Shown here: positions 1 to 7,045 of the stretch, piece after piece
Numbering within the stretch: position 1 is the first letter of the stretch
Layout: the number at the start of each line of letters is the position of its first letter
Made by a program: the position numbers and the translations under genes
Assembly (NCBI GenBank): GCA_016718525.1
Contig: JADKDD010000001.1
Span: 868,001-932,000, forward strand
Length of the DNA: 64,000 nucleotides
Direction of reading: 5' to 3'
From: Rhodocyclaceae bacterium
Lineage (GTDB): Bacteria; Pseudomonadota; Gammaproteobacteria; Burkholderiales; Rhodocyclaceae
Notes under the pieces: model-generated
Databases searched by the model: none
What the model was told of the DNA's origin: nothing
The model's input: the letters and a program-made list of their open reading frames with translations, nothing else

Positions 1-1
1 G

Positions 2-355
2 CTCAATCGCGTGCGGCAGCCATTCAATGTCAATAGTCTGGCGCTCGCCGCTGCCAATGCGGCAATGGATGATCACGAGTTTCTACATAAGAGCTACGAG
101 CAAAATCAGCGTGGCATGGCGCAAATCCTTGACGGACTTGGCCGCATGGGATTGTCATACATTGAGCCGCACGGGAATTTCGTTACCTTTGCGGTTGCTG
201 ACGCCGCGCAAGTCAATGCCCGACTATTACAGCTGGGCGTAATTGTGCGTCCGATTGCCGGCTATGGATTACCGAACCATTTACGTGTGACCATCGGTTT
301 GGATGTCGAGAACTCACGCTTTCTGGAAGCGCTGACGGTGGCGTTGCTCGATTGA
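2..355 (+). CDS. hisC: histidinol-phosphate/aromatic aminotransferase, C-terminal part
   Basis: This is the last 117 codons of a class I/II PLP aminotransferase; the 5' end and the PLP lysine lie left of the window. The visible part is the small C-terminal domain, with a NFVTF strand and the NHLRVTIG segment, whose arginine binds the substrate carboxylate in HisC enzymes. The enzyme makes histidinol phosphate and often also transaminates aromatic keto acids. Its stop overlaps the tyrA start by 4 bases, which implies translational coupling, and hisC next to tyrA is the usual betaproteobacterial arrangement. Identity as HisC rather than another aromatic aminotransferase is inferred from this context. 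Confidence 0.85.
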   Translation, partial: LNRVRQPFNVNSLALAAANAAMDDHEFLHKSYEQNQRGMAQILDGLGRMGLSYIEPHGNFVTFAVADAAQVNARLLQLGVIVRPIAGYGLPNHLRVTIGLDVENSRFLEALTVALLD

Positions 356-903
356 TGACAAAGGCGCCAAAACGAATCGTTGTTGCGGGTGTTGGATTGA
401 TCGGTGGATCCTTTGCGTTGGCACGCAAGGCTTGCGGTGGTGATTGTGTAATCGTTGGCATCGGGCGCACTCGCGCTTCACTGGACAACGCCAAACGGCT
501 TGCGGTAATTGACCTGGTCGCCGACCATTGGGCCAATGCGATGAAAGGTGCGGATTTGGTCCTGTTGGCAATGCCAGTCGGCCAAATGGAGAAGTGCCTT
601 CGTGATTTGGCGCCATTTTTGGAACCTGAAACACTTGTCACCGACGCCGGGAGTACCAAGTCCGATGTGGTTGCGGCGGCGCGCGCGGCCTTGGGTCCCA
701 AAGTCAAGCAGTTCATTCCTGCCCATCCAATTGCCGGTGCGGAAAAGAGCGGGGTCGATGCAGCAACCGCGACGCTGTTTAGACAACGGCGTGTGGTGTT
801 GACACCTTTGCCTGAGAACTCAGTGGAAAGCGTGTTGGCGATTCGCCAGATTTGGGAACAATGCGGCGCACGAGTCTCCGGAACTCACGGCCGAGAATCA
901 TGA
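352..903 (+). CDS. tyrA: prephenate dehydrogenase, N-terminal part (frameshifted gene)
   Basis: TyrA oxidatively decarboxylates prephenate to 4-hydroxyphenylpyruvate in tyrosine synthesis. The N-terminal Rossmann domain is intact: VVAGVGLIGGSFALA (dinucleotide loop), LLAMPVGQM, VTDAGSTKSDVV and the catalytic-region HPIAGAEKSG are all present. The frame breaks near 875: after CGARVS it runs into GTHGRES and a stop, whereas the base+1 frame continues with PELTAENHDRIFAAVSHLPH as expected for the family. Restoring CT in GTCTCC, giving GTCTCTCC, would rejoin the frames, so a 2-base loss from a CT run is the simplest lesion. The gene overlaps hisC and precedes aroA. Confidence 0.85.
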   Translation: MMTKAPKRIVVAGVGLIGGSFALARKACGGDCVIVGIGRTRASLDNAKRLAVIDLVADHWANAMKGADLVLLAMPVGQMEKCLRDLAPFLEPETLVTDAGSTKSDVVAAARAALGPKVKQFIPAHPIAGAEKSGVDAATATLFRQRRVVLTPLPENSVESVLAIRQIWEQCGARVSGTHGRES

Positions 904-1241
904 CCGAATTTTTGCCGCCGTCAGTCATCTGCCACATGTACTGGCATTTGCGTTGGTGGATGAATTTGCCAGGCGGGAAAACGCCGATGAACTGTTCTCG
1001 TTCGCAGCTGGCGGCTTTCGCGACTTCACACGAATTGCCAGTAGCCATCCCGAAATGTGGCGCGATATGTGTGGCCAATCGTCAGCAACTGCTTGCGGAA
1101 TTGGATGCCTACATGGCGCAGTTGATGCGGACGCGTGTCTTGCTTGCGAGCGGGGACGCGCAGGGACTTGAGAATGTATTTACCTCGGCACGCAATCGTC
1201 GTGATACGTGGCTGGAGTCGAACACCCCGATGGGCGCTTAA
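881..1241 (+). pseudogene. tyrA: prephenate dehydrogenase, C-terminal part in two further frames
   Basis: This is the remainder of tyrA. From about 881 one frame encodes ENHDRIFAAVSHLPHVLAFA and continues through FARRENADELFSFAAGGF to SSHPEMWRDM, the conserved helical dimerisation domain. At 1069-1074 (TGTGTG) the homologous reading moves to another frame, continuing CVANRQQLLAELDAYMAQL to the stop at 1241. Adding one TG unit would join them. There are therefore two separate 2-base losses in short dinucleotide runs. No single ORF covers this region. It is either a true pseudogene or, more likely for a biosynthetic operon gene in an otherwise intact cluster, a sequence error. Confidence 0.75.
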
Positions 1242-1262
1242 CTTGGACTTGGTTGGTCGTCC

Positions 1263-1988
1263 ATGAGTCATATAGATATTCCGCGACTAAAGCGTGCCGC
1301 CGGTGTAATTTCACTGCCGGGCTCCAAGAGTATTTCGAATCGTACGCTCTTGTTGGCTGCACTGGCGGAAGGCGAGACAGAAATCCATGGCCTGTTGGAT
1401 TCGGACGACACGCGCGTCATGTTGGCGGCATTGGCGAACTTGGGAGTCAAAGCGTCAGTTGGTGCTGGCAGCACGCCGTCAAATACCCCTACGCGAGTAA
1501 TCAATGGTTCGGGCGGGCAATTTTCTGTCAGGTCGGCAGAACTTTTTATGGGTAACGCCGGAACCGCAATTCGCCCCTTGACAGCAGCATTGGCGCTGAT
1601 GGGTGGTCACTACGAGCTATCCGGTGTACAGCGCATGCATGAGCGACCGATCGGGGATCTGGTCGATGGATTGCGGCAGATCGGGGCGGATATCTCATAC
1701 CTCGAAAACGAAGGATTTCCGCCAATTTCAATCCGGCCAGCACGATTGAAGCTTGATGCACCGATTCGTATCCGTGGCGATGTGTCATCGCAATTCTTGA
1801 CTGCGTTATTGATGGCGTTGCCGCTGATCAAACAGGATGCAGTGGTCGAGCTGACAACTGAACTGATTTCGAAACCCTACGTCGAAATAACCTTGAACCT
1901 GATGGCCCGTTTCGGGGTCGAGGTTGAGCGCGACGGATGGCAGCGATTCTCTATTTTGGCCGGACAAAGCTACATTAGTCCGGGGTGA
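1263..1988 (+). CDS. aroA: EPSP synthase, N-terminal part of an aroA-cmk fusion (frameshifted)
   Basis: AroA transfers enolpyruvate from PEP to shikimate-3-phosphate. This part holds GSKSISNRTLLLAALAEG (phosphate-binding motif near residue 20), LFMGNAGTAIRPLTAAL and DVSSQFLTALLMALP. The ORF stops at 1986-1988 directly after YISPG. One extra G in the run at 1982-1985 would continue as VIHVEGDASSASYF, and one extra T in the run at 2023-2027 would then continue as LAAGAIAGG in the frame used downstream. Residues SVGAGSTPSNTP after LGVKA (1454-1490) look like extra sequence compared with the family and coincide with a copy of the dispersed repeat. Confidence 0.88.
   Translation: MSHIDIPRLKRAAGVISLPGSKSISNRTLLLAALAEGETEIHGLLDSDDTRVMLAALANLGVKASVGAGSTPSNTPTRVINGSGGQFSVRSAELFMGNAGTAIRPLTAALALMGGHYELSGVQRMHERPIGDLVDGLRQIGADISYLENEGFPPISIRPARLKLDAPIRIRGDVSSQFLTALLMALPLIKQDAVVELTTELISKPYVEITLNLMARFGVEVERDGWQRFSILAGQSYISPG
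1456..1480 (+). repeat. dispersed 25-bp repeat, copy 1 (inside aroA)
   Basis: The core CAGTTGGTGCTGGC is exact, followed by AGC and ACGCCGTC. It is read in the aroA frame as SVGAGSTPS, next to a point where EPSP synthases normally run straight from LGV into the strand before GNGG/GSGG. Confidence 0.65.
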
Positions 1989-3297
1989 TCCATGTCGAAG
2001 GAGATGCCTCGTCGGCCTCCTATTTTTAGCGGCGGGAGCGATTGCCGGTGGACCGGTGCGGGTCGAAGGCGTGGGGCGAAACAGCATTCAGGGCGACGTG
2101 CGGTTCGTCGAAGCGCTGGAAAAAATGGGCGGGCGAATTGAATGGGGTGAAAACTGGATAGAAGCGCGCGGTCCCGAAACCGGCAGACTGAAAGCCTTTG
2201 ATCTGGATTTGAACCACATCCCCGACGCGGCGATGACGCTTGCGGTGGCAGCGCTGTTTGCCGATGGACCGTGCGCTTTGCGCAATATCGCCTCGTGGCG
2301 GGTCAAGGAAACGGATCGCATTGCGGCGATGGCAACTGAACTGCGCAAGCTCGGTGCAACAGTGGAGGAGGGTGCTGATTACCTTCTAGTGACTGCGCCT
2401 CACGACTTCAACGGTGCACCCTCTGCGGGTCACTTCCGGCCTGTCGGCCTCACTGTGTTGTCAGCACCAACCGGCCAGACACTGGTCGCCATCGACACCT
2501 ACGATGACCACCGGATGGCAATGTGTTTCTCGTTGGCTGCCTTTGGCGATGTTCCGATCAGAATTAATGATCCCGAATGCGTAGCCAAGACCTTTCCCGA
2601 ATATTTTGATGCGTTCGGGCAAATTGCTGCACCGGTCGTTGCCATAGATGGTCCGTCTGCATCGGGCAAGGGAACGGTTGCCGAGCGCGTGGCGGAGCGA
2701 TTGGGGTACCACTACCTCGACAGTGGCTCGCTTTATCGTTTGACGGCGCTGGCGGCAACCAAGGCGGGGGTCGCGCTGGACAATGAAGCGGATGTTGCCG
2801 CGCTGGCGATCACCTTGCCAGCGCGCTTTGAAGGCAACCGGATCTGGCTGGCTGACGAAGATGTTACAGATGCCATCCGCACGGAAGCAATGTCGGTTGG
2901 TGCCTCCAAGGTGGCGGTCCTACCTGCTGTCAGGACTGCCTTGTTGGCCCGGCAACGTGCCTACCGGCGCTTCCCGGGCTTGGTTGCCGATGGTCGCGAT
3001 ATGGCTAGCGTGGTGTTTCCTGATGCAATGGCCAAGCTTTTTCTGACCGCTTCTGTCGAAATTCGTGCCGAAAGGCGCTATAAGCAGTTGATGCAGAAGG
3101 GGATGCCTGCTAAAATTCGCGCCCTTTTAGAGGATTTGCAGGAGCGGGATGCGCGTGATTCAGCGCGTAGCGTAGCTCCCCTCAAACAAGGTGACGATGC
3201 CGAATGTGTTGATACAACTCACATCAGTATTGATGAAGCAGTCAGTGCAGTTCTGTCGAGTATTCAGCGGCAAACTGCGCTGACGAGAACTATCTGA
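1924..3297 (+). CDS. aroA-cmk: EPSP synthase C-terminal part fused in frame to CMP kinase
   Basis: Homology begins at about 2029; the ORF's first ATG at 1924 lies in the wrong frame for AroA, so the first 35 or so residues are not real. The AroA part carries HIPDAAMTLAVAALFADG, NIASWRVKETDRIAAM and DTYDDHRMAMCFSL, and ends FPEYFDAFGQIA. With no stop or new start it passes into VVAIDGPSASGKGT, the P-loop of cytidylate kinase, then YHYLDSGSLYR, VADGRDMASVVFPDA and RRYKQLMQKG. The kinase phosphorylates CMP and dCMP. Bifunctional AroA/Cmk proteins are known in some Burkholderiales. About 25 residues before IDTYDDHR look inserted and overlap a reverse-orientation repeat copy. rpsA follows after 121 bases. 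Confidence 0.85.
   Translation: MSATDGSDSLFWPDKATLVRGDPCRRRCLVGLLFLAAGAIAGGPVRVEGVGRNSIQGDVRFVEALEKMGGRIEWGENWIEARGPETGRLKAFDLDLNHIPDAAMTLAVAALFADGPCALRNIASWRVKETDRIAAMATELRKLGATVEEGADYLLVTAPHDFNGAPSAGHFRPVGLTVLSAPTGQTLVAIDTYDDHRMAMCFSLAAFGDVPIRINDPECVAKTFPEYFDAFGQIAAPVVAIDGPSASGKGTVAERVAERLGYHYLDSGSLYRLTALAATKAGVALDNEADVAALAITLPARFEGNRIWLADEDVTDAIRTEAMSVGASKVAVLPAVRTALLARQRAYRRFPGLVADGRDMASVVFPDAMAKLFLTASVEIRAERRYKQLMQKGMPAKIRALLEDLQERDARDSARSVAPLKQGDDAECVDTTHISIDEAVSAVLSSIQRQTALTRTI
2452..2475 (-). repeat. dispersed repeat, copy 2 (degenerate, inside aroA)
   Basis: On the minus strand this reads GGTTGGTGCTGACAACAC, matching the intergenic copy at 24067 (AGTTGGTGCTGACAACAC) but without a good ACGCCGTT end. 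It falls in the apparently inserted stretch before the conserved DTYDDHRM motif of AroA. Confidence 0.4.
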
Positions 3298-3418
3298 TTT
3301 TGCTGTGCAATTGATGAAATGAAGTAAAGGTGTTGCAAAGACCGCCCGGTCATAGCAACGATCACTAACCAACCCGTCGCTCCGTTTTGGCTGCGACAAA
3401 TACTCGAAAGTCCCACTC

Positions 3419-3718
3419 ATGTCTGCTGTTGCTGAAGCCACTGCTCCTATTTCCATGGGCGCCGCCATGGAAAGCTTTGCCTCAATGTTTGAGGAAAGTC
3501 TCACGCGCCAAGAGCTGCGTGCCGGTGAAGTCATTACCGCTGAAGTTGTTCGAATTGACCAAAATTTCGTGGTCGTGAATGCAGGATTGAAATCCGAAAG
3601 CATGATCCCCGTGGAGGAATTCCACACTGATCGTGGCGAACTCGATGTCAAGGTCGGCGATTTTGTCCTCGTCGCGATCGAGATGCTCGAAGACGGCTAT
3701 GGCGCGACGCGTTTGTAG
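3419..3718 (+). CDS. rpsA: 30S ribosomal protein S1, N-terminal part (ends at in-frame TAG)
   Basis: S1 binds mRNA on the 30S subunit. This segment is the acidic N-terminus plus the first S1 domain (AGEVITAEVVRID through VGDFVLVAIEMLEDGYG), the part that docks on S2. The normal S1 sequence would continue ATRLSREKVKRIAAW. Codon 100 is TAG (3716-3718) where TCG (Ser) would fit the family, so one C-to-A change explains the stop. The downstream sequence is in the same frame and otherwise perfect. TAG ends several other genes here (lapB, kdsA, eno), so recoding is unlikely. Start ATG 3419 follows a 121-base leader after cmk. Confidence 0.85.
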   Translation: MSAVAEATAPISMGAAMESFASMFEESLTRQELRAGEVITAEVVRIDQNFVVVNAGLKSESMIPVEEFHTDRGELDVKVGDFVLVAIEMLEDGYGATRL

Positions 3719-3766
3719 CGTGAGAAAGTCAAGCGTATCGCGGCCTGGAATGATCTTGATAAGGCC

Positions 3767-5140
3767 ATGATTGATAGCGTGCTGATCAAGGGCATGATTA
3801 CCGGCAAGGTCAAGGGCGGCCTGACCGTCATGGTCAATGGCATACGCGCCTTTCTGCCAGGTTCGTTGGTCGATACGCGTCCGGTGAAAGACACCACGCC
3901 GTTCGAAGGCAAAGAATTTGAATTCAAAGTGATCAAGCTGGATCGCAAGCGCAACAACGTGGTGGTTTCACGTCGCGCTGTACTCGAGTCATCGATGGGC
4001 GAAGAGCGCCAAAAGCTGCTCGAGAACCTCCAGGAAGGCACCATCATCAAGGGCTTGGTCAAGAACATTACCGACTATGGCGCCTTTGTTGATTTGGGTG
4101 GCATTGACGGCTTGTTGCACATCACGGATCTCGCCTGGCGTCGCGTGCGTCACCCGTCCGAAGTACTCAATGTTGGTGATGAAGTGACCGCCAAGATTTT
4201 GAAATTCGACCAGGAGAAAAACCGCGTCAGCCTCGGCATGAAGCAGCTTGGCGAAGATCCATGGGTGGGAATCGCCCGTCGTTATCCGCAGCACACCCGC
4301 TTGTTCGGCAAGGTTACCAACCTGACCGACTACGGCGCCTTTGTTGAAATTGAGCAGGGTATTGAAGGTTTGGTGCACGTATCGGAAATGGACTGGACTA
4401 ACAAGAACATTCACCCGACCAAAGTGGTACAGCTTGGCGATGAAGTTGAAGTCATGATCCTGGAAATTGACGAAGAGCGTCGTCGTATCAGCCTCGGCAT
4501 GAAGCAGTGTCAATCCAATCCTTGGGACGATTTTGCGCTGAACCACAAGAAGGGCGACAAAGTCACCGGCGCCATTAAGTCAATCACCGACTTTGGCATC
4601 TTCATTGGTCTGCCTGGCGGTATCGACGGTCTGGTGCATCTGTCTGATCTGTCGTGGTCTTCGCTCGGCGAAGAAGCCAAGCAGAACTTCAAGAAAGGTG
4701 ATGAAGTCGAGGCCATCGTGCTATCAATCGACGTTGAGAAGGAACGCATTTCTCTCGGCGTCAAGCAACTCGACGGGGATCCCTTCACAAGCTACATCGC
4801 CACGTACGACAAAAACAGTCTGGTCAATGGCACGGTCAAGAGCGTCGACGAGCGCGGTGCGGTGATTGAATTGGCACCGGAAGTTGAGGCTTACCTGCGC
4901 GTGTCCGAGTTCTCGCGTGATCGGATTGAAAATTTGGCGCAGCATTTGAATGTTGGCGATGTGCTCGAAACAATGATCATCAACGTGGATCGCAAGTCCC
5001 GCTCCATCAACGTTTCGGTCAAAGCGAAAGATCAGGCCGAGCAGAATCAGGCGATGCAAAAGTTGGCTGCTGATAGTTCCACCAACATTGGTACGACCAA
5101 TCTTGGCGCGCTGCTAAAGGCCAAGCTTAACCAGCAGTAA
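3767..5140 (+). CDS. rpsA: 30S ribosomal protein S1, main part (S1 domains 2-6)
   Basis: This continues rpsA in the same frame after the TAG at 3716; residues from 3719 (REKVKRIAAWNDLDKA) belong to the protein, and 3767 is just the first ATG after the stop. Five S1 domains are visible, each closing with a signature such as GMKQLGEDPW, GMKQCQSNPW or GVKQLDGDPF, and with repeated ITDYGAFV/LTDYGAFVEI strands. If the stop is ignored the protein has about 573 residues, the normal length. It lies between cmk and ihfB as in most proteobacteria. An S1 without its first domain would not dock normally on the ribosome, so the stop is suspect. Confidence 0.9.
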   Translation: MIDSVLIKGMITGKVKGGLTVMVNGIRAFLPGSLVDTRPVKDTTPFEGKEFEFKVIKLDRKRNNVVVSRRAVLESSMGEERQKLLENLQEGTIIKGLVKNITDYGAFVDLGGIDGLLHITDLAWRRVRHPSEVLNVGDEVTAKILKFDQEKNRVSLGMKQLGEDPWVGIARRYPQHTRLFGKVTNLTDYGAFVEIEQGIEGLVHVSEMDWTNKNIHPTKVVQLGDEVEVMILEIDEERRRISLGMKQCQSNPWDDFALNHKKGDKVTGAIKSITDFGIFIGLPGGIDGLVHLSDLSWSSLGEEAKQNFKKGDEVEAIVLSIDVEKERISLGVKQLDGDPFTSYIATYDKNSLVNGTVKSVDERGAVIELAPEVEAYLRVSEFSRDRIENLAQHLNVGDVLETMIINVDRKSRSINVSVKAKDQAEQNQAMQKLAADSSTNIGTTNLGALLKAKLNQQ

Positions 5141-5163
5141 TCACGTTTGGACGTATAGACCTT

Positions 5164-5448
5164 ATGACCAAATCAGAGCTTATCGCGCGGCTTGCCGCGC
5201 GGTTTCCTCAACTGGTGGTGAAAGATGCCGACTACGCCGTGAAGATGATTCTTGATGCGATGACTGACGCGCTTGCGCGTGGAGATCGTATCGAAATCCG
5301 CGGCTTTGGCAGCTTTGCCTTGAATTATCGGCCACCGCGATTGGGGCGCAATCCGAAGTCTGGCGACAAGGTGCAGGTACCGGAAAAATACGTACCGCAC
5401 TTTAAAGCCGGCAAAGAGTTGCGTGAGCGGGTCGACTACCCCCAGTAA
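5164..5448 (+). CDS. ihfB: integration host factor, beta subunit
   Basis: A 94-residue DNA-bending protein of the HU/IHF family that pairs with IhfA. It has the beta-arm region RPPRLGRNPKSGDKV followed by VPEKYVPHFKAGKELRERV, and MTKSELIARLA at the N-terminus, all typical of IhfB rather than HU. It starts 23 bases after the rpsA stop, the standard rpsA-ihfB arrangement, and is followed by a strong intrinsic terminator at 5476, so the upstream operon probably ends here. Confidence 0.96.
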   Translation: MTKSELIARLAARFPQLVVKDADYAVKMILDAMTDALARGDRIEIRGFGSFALNYRPPRLGRNPKSGDKVQVPEKYVPHFKAGKELRERVDYPQ

Positions 5449-5475
5449 TGCAGACTTTCAAGGTATATGTATTAT

Positions 5476-5505
5476 CGGCACCTCAAGCGGGTGCCGCTTT
5501 TTTTT
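5476..5505 (+). terminator. Rho-independent terminator after ihfB
   Basis: A 7-bp GC-rich stem, CGGCACC (5476-5482) with GGTGCCG (5490-5496), a 7-base loop, and eight T residues at 5498-5505. Its position between ihfB and lapA also argues against an upstream lapA start at 5467, which would place the hairpin inside the gene. Confidence 0.88.
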
Positions 5506-5535
5506 GTTGCTCTGATTTTCTTCCACGAGGCTAAG

Positions 5536-5772
5536 ATGCACGGACTTCGGCGGTTTTTTGTTTGGTCAATCCGTGGGGTGTTGTTTGTCCTGTTGTTCGG
5601 ACTTGCCCTGAAGAATCAGGAAATCGTTGATCTGCATTTTTTCTTTGGTCAGCAGTGGGGGCTACCGGTGTCGCTTATCGTGATTGGCAGTTTTGGGTTG
5701 GGAGTGGTGTTGGGCCTTACCGCTGCGTTCTCGCGCGGAATTGCACGCCGAGTTGAAGAGCGACGTCACTAA
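5536..5772 (+). CDS. lapA: LapA-family small membrane protein
   Basis: A 78-residue inner-membrane protein with two hydrophobic segments (about residues 5-25 and 40-62), the LapA/YciS type that works with LapB in controlling lipopolysaccharide synthesis. I chose ATG 5536 because the in-frame upstream ATG lies before the terminator hairpin and because the family begins with a short basic N-terminus just before the first membrane segment. The stop codon overlaps the lapB start (TAATG), so the two are coupled. Confidence 0.85.
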   Translation: MHGLRRFFVWSIRGVLFVLLFGLALKNQEIVDLHFFFGQQWGLPVSLIVIGSFGLGVVLGLTAAFSRGIARRVEERRH

Positions 5773-7034
5773 TGGAATTCGATTACTGGTGGGTATTAGC
5801 TGCGTTACCGATTTTCTTCGCCGTTGGCTGGGTGGCGGCACGCATTGATATCAAACAATTGATGCACGAATCTCGCGCGCTCCCTAGATCCTATTTTGAG
5901 GGACTGAATTTTCTCCTCAACGAAAAACAGGACAAGGCTATCGAATCATTCATTGAAGCCGCGCGCGTTGATCCTGAGACCGTCGAGATTCACTTTGCCT
6001 TGGGCAGCTTGTTCCGACGACGCGGCGAAGTGGATCGCGCAATTCAGGTTCACCAAAGTCTGATTGAGCGGGATGGTCTGCGCGAAGACCAGCGACTCCA
6101 CGCCTTGGCAGAGCTCGGGCAGGATTTTCTCAAGGCCGGGCTGCTTGACCGCGCTGAGTCCGTGTTCCTCAAACTTCGAGGGACGAAACTTGAGGACGAT
6201 GCACTAAATTTTTTACTGGAAATCTTTCAGCAGGAAAAAGAGTGGGTCAAGGCAATTGACATTGCAAAGGCGATGCCGGCGCATGCAGGTCACTTGTGGC
6301 AAAAGGAGATAGCGCAGTTTCGCTGTGAATTGGCGGCAGTCGAAATTCTCAATGATCGCCTCGCTGAAGCAAACTCATTGCTGGAAATGGCACTTGCTGA
6401 CAACCGCAAGTGCGTTCGCGCGACTATTTTGCTGGGTGACGTTGCGGCACGAGTTGGTGCTGGTAAAACAACTGCTTTAGAAACCACTGCGCTACAAGGC
6501 AATCGAGCAAAAGACGCCCTCCTCGCCGTAGCGGATGGCGAAACGCCGATGGATATTTGGAAGCGAGTTGAACAACAGAATCCCGACTACCTTGCGCTGG
6601 TCGCACCAAAGTTGATGCAAATGTACACTGACCTCGATCGTGCCGAGCAGGGGCTCAACCTGTTGCGAGACTATTTGGCACGTTATCCCTCACTCGATAT
6701 GCTCGACGCAGTGTTTGATGCCGAACTTCAAATTTCGGGTCCGCAGGCGGCATATCTGATGGTCCGTGACGAATTGCGGCGGAACCAAACGCTACTCGGG
6801 CTGGATAAGCTTTTGCAGGCACAGCTTCTGGTTGGGCCGGAGACGACCCCGGAGCGTCGCGGTGATCTTGAACTGGTCAAAGGCCTGATCCACAACCATA
6901 CTCGTCGGGTTGCACGATATCGTTGCGATGCATGCGGGTTCAAGGCGCGGCAGTTCTATTGGCGTTGCCCTGGATGTGGTGCATGGGAATCCTATCCGCC
7001 CCGTCGAAGTGAAGAGTTTGATATCACTCCGTAG
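5772..7034 (+). CDS. lapB: lipopolysaccharide assembly protein B (LapB/YciM)
   Basis: A membrane-anchored TPR protein that regulates LpxC turnover and LPS assembly. It shows an N-terminal membrane helix (WWVLAALPIFFAVGWVAA), TPR repeats from about residue 45 (YFEGLNFLLNEKQDKAIESF), and a C-terminal rubredoxin-like metal knuckle with cysteines at 385, 388, 399 and 402 (CDACG...CPGCG). At 420 residues it is about 30 longer than the usual 389. The surplus appears to be RVGAGKTTALETTALQG and following residues near 227-255, which starts exactly at a repeat copy (6451). It is followed 11 bases later by rfaE1. Confidence 0.92.
   Translation: MEFDYWWVLAALPIFFAVGWVAARIDIKQLMHESRALPRSYFEGLNFLLNEKQDKAIESFIEAARVDPETVEIHFALGSLFRRRGEVDRAIQVHQSLIERDGLREDQRLHALAELGQDFLKAGLLDRAESVFLKLRGTKLEDDALNFLLEIFQQEKEWVKAIDIAKAMPAHAGHLWQKEIAQFRCELAAVEILNDRLAEANSLLEMALADNRKCVRATILLGDVAARVGAGKTTALETTALQGNRAKDALLAVADGETPMDIWKRVEQQNPDYLALVAPKLMQMYTDLDRAEQGLNLLRDYLARYPSLDMLDAVFDAELQISGPQAAYLMVRDELRRNQTLLGLDKLLQAQLLVGPETTPERRGDLELVKGLIHNHTRRVARYRCDACGFKARQFYWRCPGCGAWESYPPRRSEEFDITP
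6451..6476 (+). repeat. dispersed repeat, copy 3 (inside lapB)
   Basis: AGTTGGTGCTGG is exact, but the right half has diverged to TAAAACAACTGCT. It is read as RVGAGKTTA in LapB, at the start of a stretch that LapB proteins of normal length lack. Confidence 0.45.
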
Positions 7035-7045
7035 CCGAGTCACCT

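Noticed and set aside
3160..3651. Long antisense ORF across the cmk-rpsA junction
   Set aside because: It is a reading-frame shadow of conserved genes with no recognisable protein sequence.
3716..3718. TAG as a sense codon (recoding)
   Set aside because: lapB, kdsA and eno all end with TAG at expected lengths, so TAG works as a stop in this genome.
5467..5535. Longer LapA start at ATG 5467
   Set aside because: It would place the strong ihfB terminator hairpin inside the coding sequence, and the extra residues are not family-like.
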